Notes under the pieces: model-generated
What the model was told of the DNA's origin: nothing
The model's input: only the letters and a program-made list of their open reading frames with translations
Databases searched by the model: none
Assembly: GCF_002266435.3 (NCBI RefSeq)
Contig: NZ_CP029426.2
Location: 2,200,001-2,264,000 of the forward strand
Direction of reading: 5' to 3'
From: Bradyrhizobium amphicarpaeae
GTDB lineage: Bacteria; Pseudomonadota; Alphaproteobacteria; Rhizobiales; Xanthobacteraceae
Length of the DNA stretch: 64,000 bases
Shown here: one piece after another, positions 8,862 through 17,736 of the stretch
Position numbering within the stretch: the stretch's first letter is position 1
Layout of the letters: each line of letters starts with the position of its first letter
Made by a program: the position numbers and the translations under genes

Positions 8862-9593
8862 ATGCAAAATGTTTCGATCCCGGCGGCGCTGATTGCCGGC
8901 CTCGTCAGCTTCCTCTCTCCCTGCGTCCTGCCCCTGGTCCCGCCCTATCTGATCTATCTGACGGGCGCCACGATCGAGCACGTCGAAAGCGACGAGCCGG
9001 CCTCGGCCTCCAAGCGCGCGATCATGATGTCGGCGCTGCTGTTCGTGCTCGGCTTCTCCACGGTGTTCGTCGCGCTCGGCGCCAGCGCCTCGCTGGTCGG
9101 CGGGCTGATTCGTGCATGGTCGGCGGAGCTGTCGATCCTCGCCGGCATCGTCATCATCATCATGGGCCTGCACTTCCTGGGCCTGACGCGCATCGGCCTG
9201 TTGATGCGCGAGGGACGGCTGCCGATCCCGAAGCCGGTCGGTCTCTGGGGCGCGTATATCATGGGGCTCGCCTTCGCGTTCGGCTGGACGCCCTGCATCG
9301 GCCCGATCCTCGCCGCGATCCTGTCGATCGCCGCCGCCGAGACCACGGTGACGAAAGGCGCAGGTCTGCTCGCGGTCTATTCCGCCGGTCTCGGCATTCC
9401 CTTCCTGATCGCCGCTTTGATGATCGAGCAGTTCTCCGCGCTGTTCGCGCGCATGAAGGGCCATCTCGTCAATGTCGAGCGCGCCATGGGCGTCCTGATG
9501 GTGATCACCGGCATCGGCTTTCTCACCGGCGCGGTCTCGAATGTGAGCATCTGGTTGCTGGAGACGTTCCCGGCGCTGCAGACCATCGGGTAG
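8862..9593 (+). CDS. ccdA: CcdA-type cytochrome c biogenesis / thiol-disulfide transmembrane protein
   Basis: This 243-residue integral membrane protein of the CcdA/DsbD-beta family has six predicted helices. The two conserved cysteine motifs are present: FLSPCVLPLVPPY near residue 20 and GWTPCIGP near residue 144. Together they form the redox-active pair that passes electrons from cytoplasmic thioredoxin to periplasmic thiol proteins such as CcmG. No periplasmic thioredoxin-like partner or ccm gene lies next to it, so the electron acceptor is encoded elsewhere. Family assignment is firm. Confidence 0.92.
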   Translation: MQNVSIPAALIAGLVSFLSPCVLPLVPPYLIYLTGATIEHVESDEPASASKRAIMMSALLFVLGFSTVFVALGASASLVGGLIRAWSAELSILAGIVIIIMGLHFLGLTRIGLLMREGRLPIPKPVGLWGAYIMGLAFAFGWTPCIGPILAAILSIAAAETTVTKGAGLLAVYSAGLGIPFLIAALMIEQFSALFARMKGHLVNVERAMGVLMVITGIGFLTGAVSNVSIWLLETFPALQTIG

Positions 9594-9605
9594 GGCATCT
9601 TCCGT

Positions 9606-11141
9606 TCAACGCGCCTCGTCCAGCGCGCAGACCACGGTGCAGACCACGCCGCGCGGCAAAAAGTCGACGGTGGCCTCGCCACCGAGCTGGTCGCGCGCGC
9701 TGCGCTCGATCAGGCGTGAGCCGAAGCCCCGCTGCACCGGTGCCGTGACCGGCGGTCCGCCGGTCTCGGTCCAGATCAGGCGCAGCCGCGGTTTCGGCGC
9801 ATCGGCGATGATCTCCCAGTCCAGCGTCACCCGCCCGGTCTCGTTGGACAGCGCGCCATATTTCGCTGCGTTGGTGGCGATCTCGTGCACGATCATCGAC
9901 AGCACCACGGCGAGCCGCGGCGACAGCGGCACGGCGGGACCGGCCATGCGGATGCGGTCGGGACCGTTCATCAGGAACGGCCGCAGCGCGCGGGCGATCA
10001 CCTCCCGCAGCTCGGAGCCCGCCCATTTCTCCTGGCTCAGCAGATTATGCGCTTCGGCCAGTGCGCCGAGACGCCCCTCGAACTTCATCCGTTCGTCCCG
10101 GCTGGCGCTGCGGAAGGTCTGCACAGCGATCGCCTGCATCAAGGCCAGCGTATTCTTGACCCGGTGGTTGAGCTCGTCGATCAAGAGATTGTGCAGCATC
10201 TCGCCGCGCGCGATCGTGGTTGCCATCCTGACCGCGAAGGTGAGGCCGGTCAGCAGCAGGATGCCGCCGATCAGGCTCGTGACCGCGATGTTGCGCCAGA
10301 GCGGCGCGATCAGCGAGTTTTCGGCGACGCCGGCCACGACCCTCCATCCGGTCAGGCGCGAGGTAGTAAAGGCGGAGGACAGCGGCACCCCGTCGAGCGA
10401 GACGCTCGACAGGGTCGCCTCCGACGTGCGCGACATCGCTTCGGCGAGTGCACCGGACGCCTGCCTCCCGATCGTCGCACCTGGGTTCGGTACGCGCGCA
10501 AAGACGATGCCCTTGGTGTCGAGCAGGGATACGGTCCAGAGCTGGTCCGGCCTTTGCTTCTCGACAAGCTCCTGAAAGATTCTGATCGGCGGGCTGAAAC
10601 AGAGGTCGTAGACCACCTCGTTGTCGCGAAACACGGGAACTTCGACGGTGAGCACCTGCTTCCCGTTGATCGCACCGGTGAACAGGTCGGAATATTGCGG
10701 CGACCTGGTTGCGAATACCCTTTCGACCGTCTCGAGTTGGCCGCGCGCCGGCAGGCTTGCGGTGTCCTCCGTGGCGGAGGAAAACAGCAGCCGGCCCTTG
10801 CGGTCGGAGATCAGCACCAGGCCGTCCTTGCCGTATTGCTCGAGAAAACCAAGCGCGATGCGGCGGAAGTTCTGGAAGTCGCCGTTGCGCAGCGAATTGG
10901 TCAAGGCGAGCACCTGCAGGCCGCCGGTCATGCGCTGAACCTCGGAGTCCATGACGAGGCGCATGCTGCGCACGTTCTCCAGTACGCGACGCGTCGCATC
11001 GCTGCGGTCCTGCCTGTAATTGTAGACGGCAATGCCGACCGCGAAGACGATCAGCGGCAACATCGTTCCCGCGACCAGAAGAGCGAGGCGGACCGGCAGG
11101 GTGAGCTTTGACAAACGCGAACTTCCAGATCCCGGCGCCAC
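9606..11141 (-). CDS. HWE-family sensor histidine kinase
   Basis: This 511-residue membrane sensor has transmembrane helix 1 at about residues 18-40, an extracytoplasmic sensing region (about 41-280) with Cache-like character, and transmembrane helix 2 at about 284-306. The cytoplasmic kinase core follows. The phospho-acceptor is His326 in DELNHRVKNTLA. The ATPase domain has HEIATNAAKYGALS and the diagnostic WTE (LIWTETGG), which define the HWE subfamily. The start is GTG without a clear ribosome binding site. No response regulator is nearby, so it is an orphan; HWE kinases often act on the general stress response or single-domain regulators. Confidence 0.9.
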   Translation of the reverse strand: MAPGSGSSRLSKLTLPVRLALLVAGTMLPLIVFAVGIAVYNYRQDRSDATRRVLENVRSMRLVMDSEVQRMTGGLQVLALTNSLRNGDFQNFRRIALGFLEQYGKDGLVLISDRKGRLLFSSATEDTASLPARGQLETVERVFATRSPQYSDLFTGAINGKQVLTVEVPVFRDNEVVYDLCFSPPIRIFQELVEKQRPDQLWTVSLLDTKGIVFARVPNPGATIGRQASGALAEAMSRTSEATLSSVSLDGVPLSSAFTTSRLTGWRVVAGVAENSLIAPLWRNIAVTSLIGGILLLTGLTFAVRMATTIARGEMLHNLLIDELNHRVKNTLALMQAIAVQTFRSASRDERMKFEGRLGALAEAHNLLSQEKWAGSELREVIARALRPFLMNGPDRIRMAGPAVPLSPRLAVVLSMIVHEIATNAAKYGALSNETGRVTLDWEIIADAPKPRLRLIWTETGGPPVTAPVQRGFGSRLIERSARDQLGGEATVDFLPRGVVCTVVCALDEAR

Positions 11142-11398
11142 GGCGCCAGACTATGATTTTGGCAAGACCATAAGGGCGCGACTCGCCCGGCGCCACGATT
11201 TTCGCATGCGCCGCGGGCCGCGGGTTGCAGCGCAACAGGTCGCGCAGGGGAGGGCCCTGCGACGAAGGAGTGTCTCCGGCGCCGTCGAAATGACTTCCGT
11301 CCCGCCGAGGATTTTCATACGCTTGCCTCTCGCAAGCCGCACACCGGCTGCGCTCACGGCCCGGCGACAGGGCCGGAGCATCAAAGGGAGGGGAGACG

Positions 11399-12397
11399 AT
11401 GAAGCGAAGGTCATTTCTCGCTGGTTTCGGCGCGACCACCGCGGCGGCCGTGATCGGCATGCCGTCGATCCTCAGGGCACAGGCGCCGATCACGCTCAAC
11501 GGTGCCGTGCAGTTCAACGACGACCACGCCTTCAATCGGGCCCTGCTCCGGTTCGAGGAACTGGTGAAGAAGTATTACGGCAAGCCCGTCAACTTCACCC
11601 TGCACAGGAATTCGTCGCTCGGCCTCGAGAAGCAGTATTTCGAATACATGTCGCAGGGCAAGGCGGTCGATTACGGCATCGTCTCGCCGGCCCATATGTC
11701 GACCTTCGCAAAGGCGGCCCCATTCATCGATGCACCCTTCGTGTTCAAGGGCATCGAGCACATGAACAAGGTCGTCGAAGCCAATATCCTGGCGCCGATC
11801 GCCGATGAAGTTGCGGCGAAGGCCGAGGTCGTCCTGATCGGCTATTCCGGCGGCGGCATCCGCAACATCTTCGCCAACAAGCCGCTCAAGAATCTTGCCG
11901 ATCTCAAGGGTCTCAAGGTTCGCGTCCAAGGCGCGCCGATCTGGTCGAAGACATTTGCCGCGGTCGGCATGAGCCCGACGGTGATCGCCTATAACGAAAT
12001 CTACAACGCGATCCAGAACGGCGTGATATCGGCCGGCGAGAACGAGGCGGCCGGCGTCGAGGCGATGAAGTTCTACGAAGTCGCTCCGCATCTCAACCTG
12101 ACCCAGCACGCCGTGTCGATCCGGCCGATCTGCTTCTCGGTGAAGACGCTGAAGACCCTGCCGAAGGAGCTGCAGGACGCGATCATGAAGGCCGGCAAGG
12201 AGGCCGGCGACTACGGCCGTCAGCTCGAATCCAGCGAAGAGGTCGTCAAGCTCGACACGCTCGAAAAGGCCGGCAAGCTCAAGCGCGTCCCCTTCGAGGA
12301 GCGCGACGCCATGAAGAAGCTCGCCGACCCCGTGATGGCCACCTATGCCAAGGAAATCGGCGCGGAGGGCATTTTCGAGAAGATCAACGTCGTCTGA
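11399..12397 (+). CDS. TRAP transporter substrate-binding protein (DctP family), system 1
   Basis: This 332-residue periplasmic binding protein delivers an organic acid to the TRAP permease encoded next. The N-terminus MKRRSFLAGFGATTAAAVIG carries a twin-arginine-like leader with cleavage near LRAQA, consistent with Tat export. The family core includes GLKVRVQGAPIWSKTF (with the conserved Arg that clamps a carboxylate) and a C-terminal helical part. A strong site GGGAGGGGAGACG precedes the ATG. A 10-base-pair hairpin follows the gene (12423-12450), separating it from the permease genes. The ligand is unknown. Confidence 0.93.
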   Translation: MKRRSFLAGFGATTAAAVIGMPSILRAQAPITLNGAVQFNDDHAFNRALLRFEELVKKYYGKPVNFTLHRNSSLGLEKQYFEYMSQGKAVDYGIVSPAHMSTFAKAAPFIDAPFVFKGIEHMNKVVEANILAPIADEVAAKAEVVLIGYSGGGIRNIFANKPLKNLADLKGLKVRVQGAPIWSKTFAAVGMSPTVIAYNEIYNAIQNGVISAGENEAAGVEAMKFYEVAPHLNLTQHAVSIRPICFSVKTLKTLPKELQDAIMKAGKEAGDYGRQLESSEEVVKLDTLEKAGKLKRVPFEERDAMKKLADPVMATYAKEIGAEGIFEKINVV

Positions 12398-12422
12398 GGC
12401 CTTTGCGTCCGCCGATGGCAAC

Positions 12423-12450
12423 TCCGGGCAAGCCCCGCTTCTTGCCCGGA
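12423..12450 (+). other. Intercistronic hairpin between TRAP dctP and dctQ genes (system 1)
   Basis: TCCGGGCAAG (12423-12432) and CTTGCCCGGA (12441-12450) pair perfectly around CCCCGCTT. Outer bases TCCGCC and GGCGGA can extend the stem. There is no T-run, so it is more likely an mRNA 3' stabiliser or processing point than a full terminator. Confidence 0.75.
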
Positions 12451-12482
12451 CGTGGCGGATGTTCTGCCCGCACGGAGCTCCA

Positions 12483-12998
12483 ATGTCTGACATGCCCGTC
12501 CCGTCCACACCGTCGCTGTGGCGTCGCATATCGGCGGCCTATGCGAAGCTGCTGGAATTCCTGCTGGCCGCCTGCGTCGGCATCCTGGTCGTTCCGGTCA
12601 CGCTGCAAATCGTCTCACGCTACACGCCTCTTATTCCGTCCTACATCTGGACGGAGGAGATGGCACGGTTCCTGTTTATCTGGACGATCATGATCGGCGC
12701 CATGGTCGGCGTGCGGGAGGCGCAGCATTTCGAGGTCGACGTGTGGCCCGACCTGTCGCGGCGGTCGGAGGCGGCAGTGCGGATCCTAGCGCGGCTCGGC
12801 GTGCTGGCACTGGCGCTGGTGTTCGTGTCGGCCGGTATCGAGTTCACACGCTTTGCCTGGAACAGAACTTCGGAACTGGCCGATCTGCCTCTCTGGCTGA
12901 TTCACGTCGCCTGGCCCGTCGCCGGCGTGACATGGATCGTCTTCGCGGGCGAACAGATCGTCGATGAAATCCGCATTCTGGCTGGGGCAGAGCGATGA
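12483..12998 (+). CDS. TRAP transporter small permease (DctQ family), system 1
   Basis: This 171-residue membrane protein has four predicted helices, the small subunit of a tripartite ATP-independent transporter. The conserved segment IWTEEMARFLFIWTIMIGAM lies near residues 55-75. The start ATG at 12483 has GGAG just upstream; the longer open frame reaches back into the dctP gene and is not used. The stop overlaps the start of the large permease by ATGA, so both permease subunits are coupled. Confidence 0.9.
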   Translation: MSDMPVPSTPSLWRRISAAYAKLLEFLLAACVGILVVPVTLQIVSRYTPLIPSYIWTEEMARFLFIWTIMIGAMVGVREAQHFEVDVWPDLSRRSEAAVRILARLGVLALALVFVSAGIEFTRFAWNRTSELADLPLWLIHVAWPVAGVTWIVFAGEQIVDEIRILAGAER

Positions 12999-14314
12999 GC
13001 GGCAACGTACTCTCTGCCGGACAGGCCGCGATGGTGCTGTTCGGGGTCTTCGTCGGCCTGCTGATCGTGCGCGTGCCGGTCGCCTTCGCGCTCGGCCTTG
13101 CCTGTGTGCCCATCCTGCTGATCGAACCGCATCTGTCGTTGATGACGCTCGCCCAGGAGACCTTCAACGCGTACAATTCGTTCATCCTGCTGGCAGTGCC
13201 GTTCTTCCTGCTGACGGCGAACCTGATGAGCATCGGCGGTATCACCGATCGCCTGGTGGCGCTGTCGCGCTCGATGGTCGGGCACTGGCCCGGATCGCTG
13301 GCGCAAATCAACGTCGTGCTGTCGGTGTTCTTTGCAGGCATCTCCGGGTCCTCGACCGCCGATGCGGCGAGCCAGTCCAAGATCTTCATCGATGCGCAGA
13401 CCAAGGAGGGCTACGACCTGTCGTTCTCGATTGCGATCACCGCGGTGTCCGCGGTGCTTGCAGTCGTCATTCCCCCCTCGATTCTGATGATCGTGTGGGG
13501 CGGACTGATCTCGACCTCGATTGCGGCGATGTACCTGGCCGGCATCGTGCCGGGCCTGCTGATCGCGGGCGCGCAGATGGCGACGGTGCACATCTACGCG
13601 GTGCGCCGCGGCTACCCGACCTATCCGAAGGCAAGCTGGGTCGATATGCGATGCGCCATCTGGCGGTCGATCCCGGCGCTGATGACACCCTTCATCATCG
13701 TCGGCGGCATTCTGCTTGGCTGGTTTACCGCGACCGAGTCCGCCTGCGTCGCCGTGCTCTATTCCGTAGTGCTCTCGGCGTTCTTCTACCGCGAGACGGG
13801 GATACGCGAATTGTACAAGGCCCTGCTCGACACCGGGCGTCTCGCCGGCGTCGCGCTGTTCTGCGTCGGCACCGCCAGTGCGTTCGGCTGGCTGCTCGCC
13901 TACTACAAAATTCCGCAGGAGCTGCTGGCCAACGTGTCGACCTGGGGCATGGGCCCCATCGCTGCCGGCTTCTTCATCTCCTTGTGCTTTCTGGTGGTGG
14001 GCTGCTTCCTCGATGCCATCCCGGCCATCATCATCGTCGGCACCGTGCTGGAGCCGCTGGCCAAGTCGGTCGACCTTCATCCGGTCCAGTTCGCGATCAT
14101 TTCCATCGTATCGCTGGCCTTTGGACTGGTGACGCCGCCCTACGGTCTATGTCTGATGATCGCCTGTTCGATCGCGGGCGTGCGGCTGCGCTATGCGCTG
14201 AAGGACACGGTCATCATGCTGATTCCGATGTTGCTCGTGCTGGCGGCGGTCATCGTCTGGCCAAGCGTGTCGCTGTTCTTGCCGCGTTTGATCGTGCCGG
14301 AAATGCTCAAATGA
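12995..14314 (+). CDS. TRAP transporter large permease (DctM family), system 1
   Basis: This 439-residue membrane protein has about twelve helices and forms the transport path driven by the sodium or proton gradient. Family hallmarks are AVPFFLLTANLM, FAGISGSSTADAASQSKI, IPPSILMIVWGG and FGLVTPPYGLCL. It overlaps the small permease by four bases. A short hairpin (14334-14349, CGCGGC-GTTG-GCCGCG) lies in the 51-base gap before the convergent hydrolase gene. With the binding protein and DctQ it makes one complete TRAP system. Confidence 0.93.
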   Translation: MSGNVLSAGQAAMVLFGVFVGLLIVRVPVAFALGLACVPILLIEPHLSLMTLAQETFNAYNSFILLAVPFFLLTANLMSIGGITDRLVALSRSMVGHWPGSLAQINVVLSVFFAGISGSSTADAASQSKIFIDAQTKEGYDLSFSIAITAVSAVLAVVIPPSILMIVWGGLISTSIAAMYLAGIVPGLLIAGAQMATVHIYAVRRGYPTYPKASWVDMRCAIWRSIPALMTPFIIVGGILLGWFTATESACVAVLYSVVLSAFFYRETGIRELYKALLDTGRLAGVALFCVGTASAFGWLLAYYKIPQELLANVSTWGMGPIAAGFFISLCFLVVGCFLDAIPAIIIVGTVLEPLAKSVDLHPVQFAIISIVSLAFGLVTPPYGLCLMIACSIAGVRLRYALKDTVIMLIPMLLVLAAVIVWPSVSLFLPRLIVPEMLK

Positions 14315-14365
14315 GCATCCGGCAATGCGATCCCGCGGCGTTGGCCGCGAGATCTGGTCAATTGG

Positions 14366-15640
14366 TTACAGATTGCTCTCGGTAATCGCCGCGTAGACCA
14401 TGCTGCGCAGCTCGCGCCGGATCGGGTAGGCGCTCGAGGGCAGTACCTGCGTCATGAAGATCGCGATCAGCTCTTCGGCCGGATCGATCCAGAACGAGGT
14501 CGTGGCCGCGCCGCCCCAATTATATTCGCCGGGGCTGCCGGCGATCAGCGTCTCCGCGGGGCGCATGGTGACGGCGAAGCCGAGACCGAAGCCGATGCCG
14601 TTATAGGCGGCTTCAGAGAACAGCGAGCGCGAGACTTCCGGCAGCGCGCGGCCGCCCGGAATGTGGTTGCTCGTCATCAGCGCCAGCGTCTTCGGCCCGA
14701 TCAGCCTGACGCCGCCGAGCTCGCCGCCGTTGAGCAGCGCGCGGCAGAAGGTGAGATAGTCGGCGACCGTCGAGCACAGGCCGCCGCCGCCGGAGATGAA
14801 CGAGGGCGGGGTGAGGAACGAGCTCGTCGCCGGATCGTCCTGGAGTGTCAGGCCTTCGCGGCGCTGTCCGGCATGGAAGGTCATGCCGCCGCCGGGATCG
14901 GCGGAATAGCAGGCGGCGAAGCGGTGCGCCTTGGAGGCCGGCACGTGGAAATCGGTGTCCGTCATGCCGAGCGGGTCGAGGATGCGTGATTTAAGGAACT
15001 GCTCGAACGGCATGCCTGAGATCTTGCCGACGAGATAGCCGAGCACGTCGGTCGCGACCGAGTAGTTCCAGGCGTCGCCCGGCGAGAATTCCAGCGGGAT
15101 CTTGGCCAGCGCCTCGATCATGGTCTGGAGCGTGCCGGCCTTCTCCACCTCGCCGATCTTTTCGGTGCGGTAGGCGGCATCGACATTGGAGCGCTGCTGG
15201 AAGCCGTATGTCAGGCCGGCGGTGTGGCGCAGGAGGTCGACGATCAGCATCGGCCGGGACGGCGGCCGGGTCAGGAAGGCTGGCGAGTTGCCGGCGACGA
15301 AGACGCCGAGATCCTTCCATTCTGGAATATACTTCGCGACAGGCTCGTCGATCGCGACCAGGCCTTGTTCGACCAGCATCATGAAGGCGACGCTGGTGAG
15401 CGGCTTGGTCATCGAATAGATGCGGTAGATGGTGTCGTCCTTGACCGGCAGTTTGCGCTCGACGTCGGCAAAGCCCTGAACCGAGCTGTGGGCGACCTTG
15501 CCGCGGCGATAGACCAGAAGATGCGTGCCCGGGAAGCGGCCGGCATCGATGTACCGGCTCTTCAGATGCGCATCGACGCGGTCGAGCGCGGCCTTGGACA
15601 TGCCGACGGATTCCGGCGAGGCGGGGGTGGGCGCGAGCAT
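14366..15640 (-). CDS. Serine hydrolase of the beta-lactamase/esterase family (class C type)
   Basis: This 424-residue protein has a penicillin-binding-protein-like fold. The nucleophile motif SxxK is SMTK (in RIYSMTKPLTSVAF, near residue 75). The second motif is Tyr in WNYSVATD. No signal peptide is evident, so it is probably a cytoplasmic esterase or amidase rather than a resistance beta-lactamase. The start at 15640 is chosen for its strong GGAGGAA site; the frame extends 21 codons further upstream without family similarity. The gene is convergent with the TRAP operon and divergent from the dioxygenase gene. Confidence 0.88.
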   Translation of the reverse strand: MLAPTPASPESVGMSKAALDRVDAHLKSRYIDAGRFPGTHLLVYRRGKVAHSSVQGFADVERKLPVKDDTIYRIYSMTKPLTSVAFMMLVEQGLVAIDEPVAKYIPEWKDLGVFVAGNSPAFLTRPPSRPMLIVDLLRHTAGLTYGFQQRSNVDAAYRTEKIGEVEKAGTLQTMIEALAKIPLEFSPGDAWNYSVATDVLGYLVGKISGMPFEQFLKSRILDPLGMTDTDFHVPASKAHRFAACYSADPGGGMTFHAGQRREGLTLQDDPATSSFLTPPSFISGGGGLCSTVADYLTFCRALLNGGELGGVRLIGPKTLALMTSNHIPGGRALPEVSRSLFSEAAYNGIGFGLGFAVTMRPAETLIAGSPGEYNWGGAATTSFWIDPAEELIAIFMTQVLPSSAYPIRRELRSMVYAAITESNL

Positions 15641-15812
15641 CAGTTCCTCCGGGCAGTTTTGTCGGTCCGTTGATAACCAAATGACGGCCCCATTCCAAGC
15701 CACTCGCGCTTAACGCGGGCGGGGCGACGGGTGTAGACTGCCCCCTGGAACGCCTCCAAATAGCCCCCAAGGGCCCCAGGGCCAACGAAAAAAACCGTAA
15801 GGCAAACCCATC

Positions 15813-16730
15813 ATGACCCAGTTCAACGAGACTGATCTCACTGAAGCCGTCGTCAAGAGCTTCGACGGCACGCCCAATCCGCGCGCGAAATTCCTGCTCC
15901 AGGAATTGGTGAAGTCGCTGCACGATTACGTGAGCAAGACCGGCCTGACCTTCGAGGAGTGGGACTACGCGATCGATTTCCTGACCCGCACCGGACAGAA
16001 GTGCACCGATACCCGCCAGGAGTTCATCCTGCTGTCCGACGTGCTCGGCGTCTCGATGCTGGTCGACGCGGTCAACCATCGCGACCGCGAAGGCGCCACC
16101 CAGACCACCGTGCTCGGCCCGTTCTATGTCGGCGAGCACAAGGTGACCGCGCACGGCACCGACATCTCGCCAAACAATCAAACCGGCGAGCGGATGTTCG
16201 TGCAGAGCCGTGTCACCGACCTCAAGGGCAAGCCGCTGGCCAATGTTCCCGTAGACGTCTGGCATGCCGACGACGATGGCTTCTACGACTCCCAGAAGCC
16301 GAACTATGACGAGGTCGGCGCCTCGGCGCGTGCGCGCTTCATCACCGACAGCGAGGGCCGCTTCTTCTTCCGCACCATTTTGCCGTGCAGTTATCCGATT
16401 CCGACCGATGGCCCGGTCGGCGAGATGATCGTGCAGACCAAGCGCCATCCGATGCGCCCGGCGCATGTGCACTTCCTGGTCAACGCGAAGGGATACGAGC
16501 CGCTGATCACCCACGTCTTCATGGACGGCGACAAATATCTGGATTCCGACGTCGTGTTCGGCGTGAAGGACGATCTCGTCGCCAAAGTCGAGCCGCGCAC
16601 CGATCCCGCGATGCCCGACGGCACCAAGGCGAACGGTCAGTGGCATTTGATGACCTACGAATTCCACCTCAAGCCCGGCGGCGGCATGGCGCCGAAGCCG
16701 CTGGGGACGAAGACGGCAGAGCCGGCGTGA
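15813..16730 (+). CDS. Intradiol ring-cleavage dioxygenase (catechol/hydroxyquinol 1,2-dioxygenase type)
   Basis: This 305-residue non-heme Fe(III) dioxygenase cleaves a catechol-type ring between the two hydroxyls. The N-terminal helical dimerisation domain (to about residue 100) precedes the beta-sandwich. Iron ligands are visible: Tyr in DDGFYDSQ, Tyr in PCSYPIP, and the two histidines of RPAHVHF. The motif VDVWHADDDGFY is typical of the group, and the overall form resembles hydroxyquinol 1,2-dioxygenases. No maleylacetate reductase or other ring-pathway gene is adjacent. The ring substrate is inferred by family only. Confidence 0.9.
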   Translation: MTQFNETDLTEAVVKSFDGTPNPRAKFLLQELVKSLHDYVSKTGLTFEEWDYAIDFLTRTGQKCTDTRQEFILLSDVLGVSMLVDAVNHRDREGATQTTVLGPFYVGEHKVTAHGTDISPNNQTGERMFVQSRVTDLKGKPLANVPVDVWHADDDGFYDSQKPNYDEVGASARARFITDSEGRFFFRTILPCSYPIPTDGPVGEMIVQTKRHPMRPAHVHFLVNAKGYEPLITHVFMDGDKYLDSDVVFGVKDDLVAKVEPRTDPAMPDGTKANGQWHLMTYEFHLKPGGGMAPKPLGTKTAEPA

Positions 16731-16740
16731 GGGCTCCGAT

Positions 16741-17634
16741 TCATCCCCCGATATAGGCTGCCAATTCGTCGGGCGTTCCCTTCGGAAAGGCTTCCTTCAG
16801 ATAATCAAGGAAGGCGGAGACTCGCGCACTGAGCAATCGCCGCGAGGGATAGAGCGTCCATAGGGCGATGTCGGGTCCCTCGACGTCGCCCCAGCGTACC
16901 AGTGTGCCAGCAGTCAGATCACGACTGACGAGCGACAGAGGCAGCCGCCCAGCGCCGACGCCGGCTCGAATTGCGTCACGCACCATCATCAGCGATGACA
17001 GGCGAAGCACGGGATCGACGGCGATACGCGATATGCCGCTCGGTCGCCTGATGTCCCAGGCCGCAGCCGCATCGTCCGTTCCGCGCATGACGACCGGAAC
17101 GGCGAGATCGCCCTTCGGTCGTTTCAGTGCGGGGCTGGCCACGACCACCAGTCGGTCACGCAGGAAGATGCGGCCGACAAGGCTTTCGTCCGGATCGGGA
17201 TTGACCCGGATCACGAGGTCAAAGCCCTCCTCGATCATATCAACGTTGCGATCATCCGTCGTCACCTCGAGCCGAACCTGCGGATGCAGCAGCGCGAAGC
17301 CGGCCGCGAGCCGGCCCATGGCAGTTTGCGAAAAGAGCAGGGGCGCACTGACGCGCAACCTGCCCCTTGGCTTGTCCCCGCCCGAGGCGATCGCCGCCGC
17401 CGTCTCGTCGAGCTCGGTAAGTAGTGCTCCCGTCCGCTCATAGAGCGCTCGTCCTTCCTGAGTGAGCTTGAGAGTGCGTCCTCCGCGCTCGAAGAGACGC
17501 AGATCGAGGCTGCTTTCGAGTTCGGACACGCGGCGAGACAAGGTCGCTTTCGGGCGTCCCGCTGCACGCGCGGCCTTTCCGAACCCTCCGTGGCGGGCGA
17601 CGAGATTGAAATCGGCAAGGGCAAGCAAATCCAT
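16741..17634 (-). CDS. LysR-family transcriptional regulator
   Basis: This 297-residue regulator has the winged helix-turn-helix at residues 1-60 (GKAARAAGRPKATLSRRVSE) and an effector-binding domain. The start is placed at the ATG at 17634 with GGTGGAACGG just before it; TTG or GTG codons four and three codons upstream are alternatives. It is divergent from the NmrA-like gene at 17737, the usual arrangement for a LysR regulator and its target. The palindrome AGACGATCCGTCT (17649-17661) sits between them. It ends 10 bases from the convergent dioxygenase gene. Confidence 0.9.
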   Translation of the reverse strand: MDLLALADFNLVARHGGFGKAARAAGRPKATLSRRVSELESSLDLRLFERGGRTLKLTQEGRALYERTGALLTELDETAAAIASGGDKPRGRLRVSAPLLFSQTAMGRLAAGFALLHPQVRLEVTTDDRNVDMIEEGFDLVIRVNPDPDESLVGRIFLRDRLVVVASPALKRPKGDLAVPVVMRGTDDAAAAWDIRRPSGISRIAVDPVLRLSSLMMVRDAIRAGVGAGRLPLSLVSRDLTAGTLVRWGDVEGPDIALWTLYPSRRLLSARVSAFLDYLKEAFPKGTPDELAAYIGG

Positions 17635-17648
17635 CCGTTCCACCAATG

Positions 17649-17661
17649 AGACGATCCGTCT
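17649..17661. promoter_or_regulatory. Palindrome, candidate operator of the LysR/NmrA-like divergent pair
   Basis: AGACG-ATC-CGTCT is a perfect 5-base dyad 15 bases upstream of the LysR start and about 76 bases upstream of the NmrA-like gene. The position suits autoregulation plus divergent control. Confidence 0.45.
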
Positions 17662-17736
17662 AAATATAGCGGCTATCGGACCGCATGTGGATCATTAATT
17701 TCCGAGGTGTCTTCTGAGCCAAACCGGAGTGATCCC

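Noticed and set aside
14366..15640. Antibiotic-resistance beta-lactamase
   Set aside because: SxxK and Tyr motifs are shared with esterases, no signal peptide is visible, and the third motif is not convincing; called a serine hydrolase.
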